From assembly GCA_004296455.1 (NCBI GenBank), contig AP018280.1:4526001-4590000 (forward strand): a DNA stretch of 64,000 nt, written 5' to 3'. Both the position numbers and the translations under genes were made by a program. The notes beneath the pieces were generated by a model. That model did not search any database. It saw only the letters and a list, made by a program, of their open reading frames with translations, and had not been told where the DNA came from. Of this stretch, positions 26,956-36,243 are shown piece by piece (position 1 is the first letter of the stretch; each line of letters starts with the position of its first letter). The stretch comes from Calothrix sp. NIES-4101 (lineage in GTDB: Bacteria; Cyanobacteriota; Cyanobacteriia; Cyanobacteriales; Nostocaceae).

Positions 26956-28632
26956 ATGAGCATTCCCGAAACATCTACAAACAAAAATATTAGTAATCAC
27001 ACTGATATTAATACTAGTATTGATAGCAATAATAGTATTGAAACTGATGTACTCATTGTTGGTGGTGGCCCTGTTGGTCTATCACTGGCAGTAGAATTAC
27101 GCCATCAAGGTATTAATTGCCTCCTGATAGAACAGACTGATGGCATAGTTACTGACCCCAAGGTAAGTACAGTCGGAGCGCGATCGATGGAGTTTTGCCG
27201 CCGTTGGGGTATTGCCCAGCAGATACGCAATGCTGGTTGGTCTCCCGAACATACTCTAGATATTGCCTGGGTAACATCGGTTGGTGGTCATGAAATATAC
27301 CGAGTCCATTTTCCTAGTTATGCCGAGAGAAGCTTACCTGATTATGCCCCAGAAACTGAACAGGTATGTCCGCAAGACTGGTTTGCACCAGTGTTTCAAA
27401 ATTTTCTGGGACAATATCCCGATGGACTGATTAAATATCACTCTCGTTTGGATAGCTTTGAACAAAACTTTGCACAAACTAATGGGGGTGTCATTTCCCA
27501 AATCACGAACTTGGAAACAGGAACTACTGAAGTCATTCGTTCTCGATATCTCGTAGCTAGCGATGGTTCCCGCAGTTCGATACGGAAAGCCTGTGGTGTT
27601 GATGCTCCCACATTCCACCCGACACAAACCTATCAAAGTGTGGTTTTTAAAGCGCCTCTGCTAGCTGCTCAAATGGGGAAAAACCATGCAATGGTCTATT
27701 ATTTGGTCAATCCAGTAATTCAAGAACCATTACGGGCAGTGGATGGGAAGGAACTGTATCGGTTAATTTTAAAACCACAAGCAGATGGTCAAGTACGCGA
27801 TGCCGAGGAAGCTATCCGAGCGGCGATATCAATTGATACTCCATTTACAATTGTTTCTAATGTTCCCTGGCGCTTAACTCATCGAGTGGCTGAACATTTT
27901 CGAGTGGGAAATATTTTCTTTGTTGGTGATAGCGCCCATACATTGTCTCCCTCTGGTGGTTTTGGAATGAACACGGGGATAGGTGATGCTGTTGATTTGG
28001 GTTGGAAACTCGCAGCTACCATCAAAGGCTGGGGCGGAGATAACTTACTTGATACCTATGAAATCGAGCGCAAACCGATCGCAGTCCGCAATCTGGAAGC
28101 AGCTAACGCCAATTTGGAGCGCACTCAGAAACGGAGTATTCCGCCCGTTATTACTAGTGATACCCCAGAAGGCGATCGCATTCGCCAAGAAATGGCTGTG
28201 GGGATGGAACGTAGTAATGTGAAACGGGAGTTTGATGCACCGGGAGTCCATTTTGGTTATCGCTATGAATCACCAGTAATTGTTCCTGATGGGACAGCTC
28301 CGACTGATGATGCTTTTCAATGGTTGCCAACTAGCTATCCCGGTTGTCGCGCTCCTCATGCTTGGTTGGAGCCTGGTAAATCAACTTTGGATTTATTTGG
28401 TCATGGGTTTGTGTTGATGTCGTTTGCGTCAACGCCAGATGTGGAAAAATTAGCCCAGGCTTGTCAGGAGAGGGGTGTACCATTTACACATCAGCAAATT
28501 CATAATCCCGAAATTGCCCAGCTTTACGATCGCACCTTTGTTTTAGTTCGACCTGATGGACATGTTGCTTGGAGAGGCGATACTTTACCTGAGAATCCGG
28601 GGGCTTTGATTGATCGGGTGAGGGGGTGTTGA
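26956..28632 (+). CDS. FAD-dependent aromatic hydroxylase (class A flavin monooxygenase)
   Basis: A 558-residue enzyme. An N-terminal low-complexity Asn/Ser/Thr/Asp/Ile segment (about 30 residues) precedes the FAD-binding VLIVGGGPVGLSLA. VGARSMEFCRRWG and YLVASDGSRSSIRKACG (the DG motif) follow, then the second FAD motif VGDSAHTLSPSGGFGMN. A C-terminal thioredoxin-like tail ends FVLVRPDGHVAWRGD, as in phenol and 3-hydroxyphenylpropionate hydroxylases. It likely hydroxylates an aromatic ring with NAD(P)H and O2. The ATG at 26956 (MSIPETS) is preferred over the TTG at 26950. The GST gene follows with a 1-base gap. Confidence 0.88.
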   Translation: MSIPETSTNKNISNHTDINTSIDSNNSIETDVLIVGGGPVGLSLAVELRHQGINCLLIEQTDGIVTDPKVSTVGARSMEFCRRWGIAQQIRNAGWSPEHTLDIAWVTSVGGHEIYRVHFPSYAERSLPDYAPETEQVCPQDWFAPVFQNFLGQYPDGLIKYHSRLDSFEQNFAQTNGGVISQITNLETGTTEVIRSRYLVASDGSRSSIRKACGVDAPTFHPTQTYQSVVFKAPLLAAQMGKNHAMVYYLVNPVIQEPLRAVDGKELYRLILKPQADGQVRDAEEAIRAAISIDTPFTIVSNVPWRLTHRVAEHFRVGNIFFVGDSAHTLSPSGGFGMNTGIGDAVDLGWKLAATIKGWGGDNLLDTYEIERKPIAVRNLEAANANLERTQKRSIPPVITSDTPEGDRIRQEMAVGMERSNVKREFDAPGVHFGYRYESPVIVPDGTAPTDDAFQWLPTSYPGCRAPHAWLEPGKSTLDLFGHGFVLMSFASTPDVEKLAQACQERGVPFTHQQIHNPEIAQLYDRTFVLVRPDGHVAWRGDTLPENPGALIDRVRGC

Positions 28633-28633
28633 G

Positions 28634-29308
28634 GTGATGAAACTTTATTACGCTCCGGCTTCATCCTATTCCCAACGAGTCTTAATTGCTCTCTATGAAA
28701 AGGATGTCAAATTTACTCCCATTGAGGTGAATCTTTTTGACTCAGAATCACGGGAAATTTATCGGCAAATTAATCCTTTTGGGAAAATTCCCACATTGCT
28801 TACTGATGAAGATTCAGTATTATTTGAAGCAAGTATTATCCTGGAATACCTTGATAAATCTTTTCCCCATCACTGCCGCCTGATTCCTGAAGATTCTCAA
28901 CAAGCCCTGGAAGTGCGGTTATTAGAGCGGATGGTTGATGTCTATGTCAATACTGGGCGCGAAGCTTTATTTCGCGATCGCCAACGCCCGGAAGCGGAGC
29001 GAAATGGCAAGGAAGTTGCCAAACCAAAGCGGTTATTAGAGACAGCATTGATTTTATTTGAACAAAAATTGGCAAATCGTACTTGGTTAGCTGGTGATGA
29101 GTTTTCTTTAGCTGATTGTGCTGCTGCTCCCACCCTTACCTATTTACGTATGGTTTATGACTATGGATACTTGGCTAATTTGACTAGTTATGTCAGACGT
29201 TTGCAAGCGAGGGCTTCTGTAGCTAAGGTTTTCAACTCTGGACGTGAGCAAATGACACGGATGTTATCGGAATTACGGTATCCGTTAGAACTAGTACCAA
29301 TTATTTAG
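28634..29308 (+). CDS. Glutathione S-transferase
   Basis: The 224-residue protein has the N-terminal thioredoxin-like domain (LYYAPASSYSQRVLIALYEK, with a Ser or Tyr that could activate glutathione), the cis-Pro segment GKIPTLL, the gamma-glutamyl contact FEASIILEYLD, and the C-terminal helical domain with WLAGDEFSLADCAAAPTL. It starts at GTG 28634 or the next codon ATG 28637, directly behind the monooxygenase, so translation is probably coupled. It could conjugate glutathione to, or isomerise, a reactive product of that enzyme. Confidence 0.9.
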   Translation: MMKLYYAPASSYSQRVLIALYEKDVKFTPIEVNLFDSESREIYRQINPFGKIPTLLTDEDSVLFEASIILEYLDKSFPHHCRLIPEDSQQALEVRLLERMVDVYVNTGREALFRDRQRPEAERNGKEVAKPKRLLETALILFEQKLANRTWLAGDEFSLADCAAAPTLTYLRMVYDYGYLANLTSYVRRLQARASVAKVFNSGREQMTRMLSELRYPLELVPII

Positions 29309-29330
29309 ACAAGCAAGATATGGCCTCTCA

Positions 29331-29375
29331 ATATATCTAATTCCAATACATCTAATCCCAATACATCTAAAAATT
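29331..29375. repeat. Tandem 15-bp repeats
   Basis: atatatctaattcca, atacatctaatccca and atacatctaaaaatt form about 2.7 copies of a 15-base unit just before the ribosome-binding site (GGAG) of the P450 gene. Copy number could alter spacing of that leader. Confidence 0.75.
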
Positions 29376-29392
29376 TTCTTGGAGATAAATTC

Positions 29393-30631
29393 ATGACTAC
29401 TTCCACAATCGACAGATTAAACCCATTTCTGCCAGCAGTAACTTCAGACCCCTATACTTATTATCGTCGCTATCGAGAACAAGACCCAGTACATTGGGGA
29501 GTTTCATCAAATCCGAATTTATCTGGTGCTTGGTACGTTTTTCGCTACGAAGATGTGATGAAAATAATGGAAGACCGCAGATTTGGTCGTGAACATCTCA
29601 AGCGGGATGATGTGGAAACAACACCGGTACCAACAGCCTATAGTACCTTCCTAACAATGGTAAGTAAGTGGATTGTTTTCCGGGAGGCACCCGACCACAC
29701 GCGCCTGAAGTCCTTGGTAAGTAAGGCATTTACTCCCAGAGTTGTGGAAAATTTGCGTCCGGCGGTTTACCAAATTGCCGATAGTTTGTTAGATAAAGTT
29801 CATCCCCGGGGGGAGATGGATTTGGTAGAAGAATATGCGTTCCCTCTGCCAATTATGGTAATTGCGATGATGCTGGGTGCCAATCCCGATGATCATCCCC
29901 AGTTTCGCAAATGGGCGTTAGCTTTACAAAATGCTAGTGCTTCCCGGTTGAAACCACCACCAGAAATTTATGAAAATGCAGAAAGAGCCAGCCAAGAATT
30001 CATCGAATATTTTAAACCGATTATTCGCGATCGCCGCGCCAATCCCCAGGAAGATTTGATTTCTAACCTCGTGAAAGCAGCCGATGAAGGGGACAAGCTC
30101 ACTGATGAGGAAATTGTGGCTACCTGTACTCACTTGTTAACGGCAGGACATGAAACCACAGTTAACCTCATCGCCAAGGGAACCCTCGCCTTACTCCAAA
30201 ATCCCCATAGTTTTAAACTACTGCGATCGCACCCTGAATTGATCCCGAATGCAGTGGAGGAGATAATTCGTTACGATACCCCCATTCAAATGGTGACACG
30301 TTGGGCATATGCAGATATCGAAATTGGTGGTCAATTAATTAAACGTGGTGATAGTGTCGGTATTATGCTGGGTTCAGCGAATCGTGATCCTCGGCGCTTC
30401 CAGAATCCGGAAGTGTTTGATATCCAGCGTGAAGATACCAAAAATGCTGGCTTTGGTGGTGGAATTCACTACTGTCTTGGTTCTACTTTAGCCCGTGCCG
30501 AAGGTCAAATCGCCTTGAATGTCTTGCTCAACCGTTTACCCGAACTGCAACTTGCGACTGAGAATATCGATTGGGCTAACAATATTATTTTTCATGGACC
30601 AAATCATTTACCTGTTACCTTTAGAAATTGA
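29393..30631 (+). CDS. Cytochrome P450 (soluble bacterial type)
   Basis: A 412-residue soluble P450. Visible: I-helix oxygen-binding motif TAGHETTVNL, the K-helix ExxR in EEIIRYDTP, and the heme-binding loop FGGGIHYCLG with proximal Cys361. The sequence is of the bacterial class I type that needs separate ferredoxin and reductase; neither gene is adjacent. Substrate unknown. It lies 85 bases after the GST gene, so hydroxylase, GST and P450 look like one operon for oxidation of an aromatic or terpenoid compound. This P450 is not of the CYP110 kind found at 57837. Confidence 0.93.
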   Translation: MTTSTIDRLNPFLPAVTSDPYTYYRRYREQDPVHWGVSSNPNLSGAWYVFRYEDVMKIMEDRRFGREHLKRDDVETTPVPTAYSTFLTMVSKWIVFREAPDHTRLKSLVSKAFTPRVVENLRPAVYQIADSLLDKVHPRGEMDLVEEYAFPLPIMVIAMMLGANPDDHPQFRKWALALQNASASRLKPPPEIYENAERASQEFIEYFKPIIRDRRANPQEDLISNLVKAADEGDKLTDEEIVATCTHLLTAGHETTVNLIAKGTLALLQNPHSFKLLRSHPELIPNAVEEIIRYDTPIQMVTRWAYADIEIGGQLIKRGDSVGIMLGSANRDPRRFQNPEVFDIQREDTKNAGFGGGIHYCLGSTLARAEGQIALNVLLNRLPELQLATENIDWANNIIFHGPNHLPVTFRN

Positions 30632-30852
30632 AGAGGAGGGAAATGAGGAAGATTGGGGAGATGGGGAAATCTACCTGAGCTATTTCGGGAGGTTTTGAAA
30701 AACTGTATCATCATCAAGTCCGGCTAATTAGTTATGATTAATTTGTCTTCACGTCAGTTTTTTCGTAATTATTTAGGCGAACTTGAGATCACCTCTTTCC
30801 TCATCTTGCTCATGCTCATCTAAAGAAAAACTAAGTTTATGCGCCAATTTCT

Positions 30853-32862
30853 GTGAATCTGAATAGACTCAAAAAAAGTGGGTTTGGATGCGGTAAGAGA
30901 ATGGCAGTTAAGAAAAACAAGCATGTAGGATTTGGCACGAAGAATCCCAATTCCGAACTTCGCCAAGCGGAAGGATTGATTAGAAAGGGTAAATTAGCGG
31001 AAGCACGACACATTCTCCACCAGTTGAGCCTGGATTTTCCCCAAAATCGCCAGATACTCATGCATTTAGTTAATGTTTGCTACGAATTGCAGGATATTCC
31101 TAATTATGGACGTGCTTGCGAATTACTATTAGCGATCGAGCCAAAAAATGCTGATGTTGCCTATGGACTCAGTGGTGCATATTTAATTACTAAACATCCA
31201 CTGATGGCTCTAGAAGCCTTCCGTAATGCCTTAAGCAACTTTCCTGACCATGAAAAAGCTGATATGGCTAAGAAAGAAGTGGCAAAATTGGAAACTGGTG
31301 TGGATAAATTGCTAGTGGATATTGGGTTAGGTGGCGAAGAAGGCTATAAAATAGCGCTATTACACGAACGAGGTCAAGTATATTTAGAACAAGCTGAATA
31401 CGTGAAAGCGCGGGAAGCAGAAGCAACTGTAGTGCAATTACGTCCTAATTTTGTTTCAGCATACAATAACTTGAGTTTGCTGAGTTTCCTCGAAGGAAAT
31501 TTAGATGAAGCTATTCAGATTTGTCAGCAAGTTCTTAATATTGAAGCCGATAATGTTCATGCCCTAGCGAATTTAGTACATTACTATTGCCTGCAAGGAG
31601 ATTTTGAACGGGCAAAGGAATTTGCGGAAATTCTCAAAGCCTCCAAGGCTGACGCTTGGGACGTTTTAACGAAAAAAGCCGAAGGGTTAAGCTATGTAGG
31701 TGATGATGAAGGTATTGTACAGATATATGAAATAGCCAAAGCATCTGATGATTCCGACTTAGAAGCTAGCGCGGGTACATTTTATCACTGGCTAGCGGTA
31801 GCCATGATGCGACTGGGTAAAGTCGATGCAGCTCGCGAACATTGGCAAAAAGCTCTGGATTCCCTAATCAGCAAACAACTAGCTCAAGAAAATCTTGATG
31901 ACTTAAAAAAATCGCCTGCCCAGCGTCATGCACCTTGGGCTTTTCATTTTGGGCAATGGGTGACACAAAAAACCCTCGACGAACTCAAACAAGTCACCCT
32001 TGCTAGTGGGAAATCTCAGAATGAAGCACAGATATCACAAGCCTTACAGCAATATTTTGCGGATCATCCCAAATTTATCAATATTATATCTGCCTTGCTA
32101 GACAGAGGCGATCGCCAAGGACGAGAATTTGCTTTTAGTTTGGCTTTAGCGGTGAAAACCCCAGAAATGCAAGCTGTTTTGCGCGAGTTTGCCTTAAGTC
32201 AACGCGGAACTGACGATATGCGCCACAAAGCAGCTATGAAGCTATCTGAAGCGGGAATCTTACCAGAAACTATCCGCATGTGGTTGCAGGGTAAATGGCA
32301 AGAAATTAAGTTAATTAGTTATGAATTTCACGAAGAACCGACTATTAAACATTCTCGCCAAGTTCTGAAAATCATGGCACAAGCGATATCGTTAATGAAG
32401 ACAGGTGATCAGCAAAAATTGAAACATGCTGAAGTTTTGCTGAAAGATTGTCTCGCGATTGAACCTGATTCTCCAGACTTGTTAAATAACTTAGCACTTT
32501 GTTACCAGTATCAAGGGCAAAGTCAAGAAGGAGACGAGTTATTACGTGAAAATATAGAGAGATTTCCCGATTACGTCATGTCGAGGGTTGTGCTGGCTAG
32601 CGGACATCTAAAAAACGGCGAACTTGATGCAGCAGAGGATTTACTTAAACCATTGGAGCAGCGAAAACGGTTTCATTTCCAAGAATTTGCCGCATTTTGC
32701 GATACTTTGATTGAGTTATTACTAGCGAAGAAACAGCGTGAAGGTGCAAAAGCTTGGTTGCGGATGTGGGAAGGTGTTGATCCTGAGAATCCTGCTGTAT
32801 TGAAATGGAAGGCTAAATTTGGGGGTGGGTTAATGCAGAAGTTGGAAAAAGGAAGTTTTTGA
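30853..32862 (+). CDS. TPR-repeat protein
   Basis: The 669-residue protein is almost entirely helical, with tetratricopeptide-like repeats at about residues 40-140 (NPNSELRQAEGLIRKGKLAE, AYGLSGAYL) and 170-330 (ALLHERGQVYLEQAEYVKAR, SAYNNLSLLSFLEGNLDEAI) and again near 520-660 (LLNNLALCYQYQGQSQEGDE). The middle (about 340-480) is a different helical domain. No membrane segment or signal peptide is present. It is likely a cytoplasmic scaffold; partners are unknown. The start may be GTG 30853 or ATG 30901. Confidence 0.8.
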   Translation: MNLNRLKKSGFGCGKRMAVKKNKHVGFGTKNPNSELRQAEGLIRKGKLAEARHILHQLSLDFPQNRQILMHLVNVCYELQDIPNYGRACELLLAIEPKNADVAYGLSGAYLITKHPLMALEAFRNALSNFPDHEKADMAKKEVAKLETGVDKLLVDIGLGGEEGYKIALLHERGQVYLEQAEYVKAREAEATVVQLRPNFVSAYNNLSLLSFLEGNLDEAIQICQQVLNIEADNVHALANLVHYYCLQGDFERAKEFAEILKASKADAWDVLTKKAEGLSYVGDDEGIVQIYEIAKASDDSDLEASAGTFYHWLAVAMMRLGKVDAAREHWQKALDSLISKQLAQENLDDLKKSPAQRHAPWAFHFGQWVTQKTLDELKQVTLASGKSQNEAQISQALQQYFADHPKFINIISALLDRGDRQGREFAFSLALAVKTPEMQAVLREFALSQRGTDDMRHKAAMKLSEAGILPETIRMWLQGKWQEIKLISYEFHEEPTIKHSRQVLKIMAQAISLMKTGDQQKLKHAEVLLKDCLAIEPDSPDLLNNLALCYQYQGQSQEGDELLRENIERFPDYVMSRVVLASGHLKNGELDAAEDLLKPLEQRKRFHFQEFAAFCDTLIELLLAKKQREGAKAWLRMWEGVDPENPAVLKWKAKFGGGLMQKLEKGSF

Positions 32863-32890
32863 GAGGAATAAACTGACGGTACAAACAAAA

Positions 32891-32914
32891 AGCACTACGT
32901 ACATACGTAGTGCT
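32891..32914 (-). terminator. Palindromic terminator between TPR and pirin genes
   Basis: AGCACTACGTA, spacer ca, TACGTAGTGCT is a perfect inverted repeat with 11-base arms. On the minus strand it is followed by TTTTTG, making it a good intrinsic terminator for the pirin gene; it may also serve the TPR gene. Confidence 0.75.
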
Positions 32915-32982
32915 ATAAAAGCTTGGCTGCGCTCAATGCTCAAAACACATGACTCCACTTCCCACTGACTCGAATGAGCAAA

Positions 32983-33699
32983 TTAAGCTAAATCGAACAA
33001 TAAAATTTCTCCACCAACTTCAGTGCTAATTTCCATTTTTTCTTCGCCACTAATTTGTACACCATCACCTGCACGCAGTTCTTCGCCGTTCAAAGTAACT
33101 ATTCCTTTAGCTACTTGTAACCATGCATGACGATGGGGTTTTTGATGGTAATTGATGACATCACCTGCATTTAAAAGTGATACGTACAAATCCACATCTT
33201 GATGAATTGTCACTGCCCCATCACGTCCATCTTTTGCCGCAATTAAACGTAATTTTCCACTACGTTCTTCGATGGGAAATGCTTTTTGCTCATATCTAGG
33301 TTTGAGATTTTTTTCATCTGGTAAAATCCAGATTTGTAATAAGTGAACTGGCTCAGTTTGGGAATGATTGTACTCGCTGTGCATAATCCCAGTTCCAGCA
33401 CTCATTACTTGTGCTTCACCAGGAAGAATCACTGAGCCTGTGCCTAAACTATCTTTGTGTTCCAAGGCACCATCTAAAACATAAGTTAGAATTTCCATAT
33501 CTTTGTGACCGTGGGTTGCAAATCCTGCTCCTGGTGCTACTCGGTCATCATTGATAACTCTTAAAGAACGAAATCCCATCCGAGCGGGGTCATAAAAGTT
33601 ACCAAAAGAAAATGTGTGACGGCTGTCTAGCCAACCAATTTTTGTAGTCCCGCGATGATTGCGATCGTGAATGAGATGGGTGACAGTGTTCTGAGACAT
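32983..33699 (-). CDS. Pirin-family protein (quercetinase-like bicupin)
   Basis: The 238-residue bicupin has the pirin start (HTFSFGNFYDPARMGFRSLR) and the metal-binding residues of the N-terminal cupin: His63 and His65 in ATHGHKDMEILTYVL, His107 and Glu109 in GIMHSEYNHS. Bacterial relatives such as YhhW oxidise quercetin in vitro, but the in-cell role of this group is usually unknown. It has its own terminator and is not linked to a neighbour. Confidence 0.92.
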   Translation of the reverse strand: MSQNTVTHLIHDRNHRGTTKIGWLDSRHTFSFGNFYDPARMGFRSLRVINDDRVAPGAGFATHGHKDMEILTYVLDGALEHKDSLGTGSVILPGEAQVMSAGTGIMHSEYNHSQTEPVHLLQIWILPDEKNLKPRYEQKAFPIEERSGKLRLIAAKDGRDGAVTIHQDVDLYVSLLNAGDVINYHQKPHRHAWLQVAKGIVTLNGEELRAGDGVQISGEEKMEISTEVGGEILLFDLA

Positions 33700-33817
33700 A
33701 AGTTACTCCTGATGGGTTTAATTTGAGATTTTTTAGATAGATTACTGTGCTATTTTTTGATATTTATAGGAGTTTTTTTGCATGTTTTAATCTTAAGATA
33801 TTTATATACGAAATGAA

Positions 33818-33844
33818 AAGTACGCACTGAAAAGTGCGGTACTT
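33818..33844 (-). terminator. Hairpin downstream of the kdp operon
   Basis: AAGTACGCACT (33818-33828), loop gaaa, AGTGCGGTACTT (33833-33844) pair with one bulge. On the minus strand a T-rich stretch (ttcatttc) follows. It lies about 50 bases after the kdpD stop and is the likely end of the kdp transcript. Confidence 0.6.
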
Positions 33845-33895
33845 ACTAAAAAGATACTATTAATATTTCTGGTTATAAAATTAATATTTCACTGT

Positions 33896-35017
33896 TTATT
33901 TATCCGTCGCAATGATGTGCATATCAATGTGCTGATGTCTAATTAAGTCCATTAATTTTTGCGTCAAGGAGCCCTTGAAAAACCTTCTCCATTGGGATTG
34001 CTGACTTTCACCAATGACAATTTGGGTGACATGTAACTCGGTGGCGATATTTGCAATTTCCTTGGCAACATTGTGACTACTCACTTTGAAAAACTCACCA
34101 CCAAATTCTTGACATAGTTTCCAGCAGGTTTCAATATGCAAACTTTCTTCTTTGGTGAGGAAGCGCTCCGGATCATTAACAAAAACAGCATACAGTCGCG
34201 CATTCATATAATTAGCAATTCTAGCTCCCCGACGTAATAATTGTACGGAATTTGGATAAGTGGATATACATACTAAGACTCGCTCATGAACGCTGCAACT
34301 TTGTCCTGGTGAGGGTGAAGAATTTGCTTCTTCTTCGACTGTATCAGCGACTTCCCGTAATGCTAATTCCCGTAAGGCAATGAGATTACGTCGTTGGAAA
34401 AAATTCTCTAGGGATTGCTCGATTTTTGCTGGGGCATAAATTTTACCCTCCCGCAGACGCTCTTCTAAAGTTTCTGGAGTAACATCAATTACTACTACTT
34501 GATTAGCTTCGTCCAGTAAGCGATCGGGAATACGTTCGCGAACCACAACACTGGTAATCCTCGCCACTAAATCATTTAAACTTTCTAAGTGCTGGATGTT
34601 AACTGTAGAGTAAACATCAATACCTGCCGTTAAAATGACCTCTACATCCAGGTAGCGTTTTTCTCGTGGAGAACCAGGGACGTTTGTATGAGCCAGTTCA
34701 TCGACTAGAACTAGCTGCGGGGAGCGAGCAATAATAGCATCCACGTCCATTTCTGCCAATGTGACATTTTTAACTACTATTGTTTTCCTGGGAATTACTT
34801 CCAAACCTATTGCTTTCTCTGCGGTTTCTTTACGTCCGTGGGTTTCCAAAATACCTATAACTACGTCAATTCCCTCTTCTTTGAGGCGGTGGGCTTCTTC
34901 CAGCATTTTGTAGGTTTTACCGACTCCTGGAGCCATGCCGATAAAAATTTTATGTTTGCCACGCCGATGAGGACGAATGTAGGAGGTATCGGGTGAGGGT
35001 TTCGACGAGTAGTACAT
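33896..35017 (-). CDS. kdpD: Short KdpD: N-terminal sensor domain plus USP domain, no kinase
   Basis: The 373 residues match only the cytoplasmic N-terminal half of E. coli KdpD: Walker A GMAPGVGKT (28-36), the Walker B-like LVLVDELAHTNVPGS, STVNIQHLESLNDLV, then a UspA-like domain (RVLVCISTYPNSVQLLRRGA to HVTQIVIGESQQSQWRRFF). The four membrane helices, HisKA and ATPase domains of full KdpD are absent, and there is no frameshift hint, so this is a real short form. The same arrangement is reported for Anabaena. It is last in the kdp run, 138 bases after kdpC. It may sense K+ or bind a nucleotide or second messenger and act on a separate kinase. Confidence 0.93.
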   Translation of the reverse strand: MYYSSKPSPDTSYIRPHRRGKHKIFIGMAPGVGKTYKMLEEAHRLKEEGIDVVIGILETHGRKETAEKAIGLEVIPRKTIVVKNVTLAEMDVDAIIARSPQLVLVDELAHTNVPGSPREKRYLDVEVILTAGIDVYSTVNIQHLESLNDLVARITSVVVRERIPDRLLDEANQVVVIDVTPETLEERLREGKIYAPAKIEQSLENFFQRRNLIALRELALREVADTVEEEANSSPSPGQSCSVHERVLVCISTYPNSVQLLRRGARIANYMNARLYAVFVNDPERFLTKEESLHIETCWKLCQEFGGEFFKVSSHNVAKEIANIATELHVTQIVIGESQQSQWRRFFKGSLTQKLMDLIRHQHIDMHIIATDK

Positions 35018-35070
35018 AAAAAAGAATAGAGAAGTTAGATCATGTCTAGTAGAATACTGATTATTAAGAC

Positions 35071-35140
35071 TGACACGGAGACTTCGAGACGCGGGGACGC
35101 GGAGAAATTTTAATTGTAAGTGATTAGCCGAACATGATAT
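35071..35140. repeat. Copy of the G+C-rich dispersed repeat between kdpC and kdpD
   Basis: gacacggagacttcgagacg, then cggggacgcggagaaatttt, then gtgattagccgaacatgata is related to the 23178/24102 repeats (compare gggattagccaagcacggta) and to 25322-25375. Confidence 0.65.
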
Positions 35141-35155
35141 TAGAAGTCAAAAAAA

Positions 35156-35728
35156 TTAACCATCTAGGGCGACGTTGAGTTTGAGGACGTTGACTCCAGG
35201 TTCACCAAAAATACCCAAGAATCTATTATCTATATTTTGTTTTACCAAAATTTTAATTTGGTTTGGGTCAAGATTCCGAGATTTAGCAACACGTTGAATT
35301 TGGGCTTCGGCAGCAGCAACACTAATATGAGGGTCTAAACCAGAAGCAGAAGTATAAACTAAATCGGCAGTTGCTGTGACTCTAAATTGTTTTAAACGTG
35401 CGGTTTCCTTTTGGATACGTTTTTGCAAATCTGGGTTACTAGGTGCGAGGTTACTAGCTCCAGAGGTTCCCGTAGTCAAAATTTCTGTTTTTGTGCTGTA
35501 GTCAACAGCGCTTGGACGACCCCAAAAATATTTTTCTTGGGTAAAAGGTTGACCAATTAAAGCCGAACCAAGTACCGTATTATTTTTTGTGATTAAGCTA
35601 CCATTCGCTTGATAGGGAAACAATATTTGCCCAGAGGAAATCATGAAAAAAGGATAAATAAATGCTGTTAAAAACCATAAAATTAAAGTTGAACGAATTG
35701 CTTTACTGATTTGACGTGTCTGACTCAT
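35156..35728 (-). CDS. kdpC: Potassium-transporting ATPase subunit KdpC
   Basis: KdpC is the single-pass subunit that stabilises the KdpAB complex. The ATG at 35728 gives 190 residues, normal for the family, and has GGAG 8 bases upstream; the longer frame from 35833 would add 35 unrelated residues. Seen: one N-terminal membrane helix (STLILWFLTAFIYPFFMI), GSALIGQPFTQEKYFWGRPS, SNLAPSNPDL, and the C-terminal ASGLDPHISVAAAEAQIQRV and FGEPGVNVLKLN. Expressed with kdpB and kdpA. Confidence 0.95.
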   Translation of the reverse strand: MSQTRQISKAIRSTLILWFLTAFIYPFFMISSGQILFPYQANGSLITKNNTVLGSALIGQPFTQEKYFWGRPSAVDYSTKTEILTTGTSGASNLAPSNPDLQKRIQKETARLKQFRVTATADLVYTSASGLDPHISVAAAEAQIQRVAKSRNLDPNQIKILVKQNIDNRFLGIFGEPGVNVLKLNVALDG

Positions 35729-35858
35729 ATTTTTAACTCCATTTGTTTGTGTAAAATAACTTTCACAGTTAACGTCAAGTGTCACAGAGAATCTATTTAA
35801 ACCTTGTCTTCCTTGAGAACTGTAGTTTTCCACAAAGACCTTGAGATTACTACTCTCC

Positions 35859-35879
35859 GAGAAGCCACTTCGCGTCTAC
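35859..35879. repeat. Dispersed short repeat, copy 2 (GAGAAGCC...GTCTAC)
   Basis: gagaagccacttcgcgtcta(c) is the second copy of the unit at 9556-9576, with two differences. It lies in the 251-base gap between the kdpF-like gene and kdpC. Confidence 0.6.
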
Positions 35880-35979
35880 CTTACGTCGCAATGACGCATT
35901 TGAATCGTTAAAAAAAACTCCGGGTTTCATCATGTACGAGGTTTACAAAACTCTGCGTTTAAAATATTCATTCCCAAAA

Positions 35980-36222
35980 TTAAAATCTCTCCGGCTGAAA
36001 AATCACAACGAATAAATAAATAGACAAAGCTACAGTCACAAATCCCAAAAAAGCAATATTATAAGCTTGCCAGCGTGGTATATCTCCGGGTGTTGTCGCT
36101 TGTACGATTGGAGATAAAAGTACATTCAAGCAAAGTACGAGAAATAAACTTAGAGGGATTCTGTTTTCTTTTTTCCCTACTAATACAAAGAATTCCGAAA
36201 AATCTACCAAAAAATCCTTCAT
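35980..36222 (-). CDS. kdpF: Small Kdp membrane subunit (KdpF-like)
   Basis: The 80-residue protein has two predicted membrane helices. The C-terminal one (AFLGFVTVALSIYLFVVIFQ) ends in PERF, as in KdpF, the roughly 30-residue subunit that stabilises the complex. The N-terminal ~45 residues, including a second hydrophobic stretch, are extra. It sits between kdpB and kdpC, where Anabaena kdp operons carry a small gene that the literature calls kdpG. AGGAAGG lies a few bases before the ATG. Function as a Kdp accessory subunit is inferred. Confidence 0.75.
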   Translation of the reverse strand: MKDFLVDFSEFFVLVGKKENRIPLSLFLVLCLNVLLSPIVQATTPGDIPRWQAYNIAFLGFVTVALSIYLFVVIFQPERF

Positions 36223-36243
36223 ATCATTCCTTCCTAAATTAAA

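Noticed and set aside
29331-29375. Tandem 15-bp units as a CRISPR or iteron array
   Set aside because: There are fewer than three copies, no spacers and no replication gene near.
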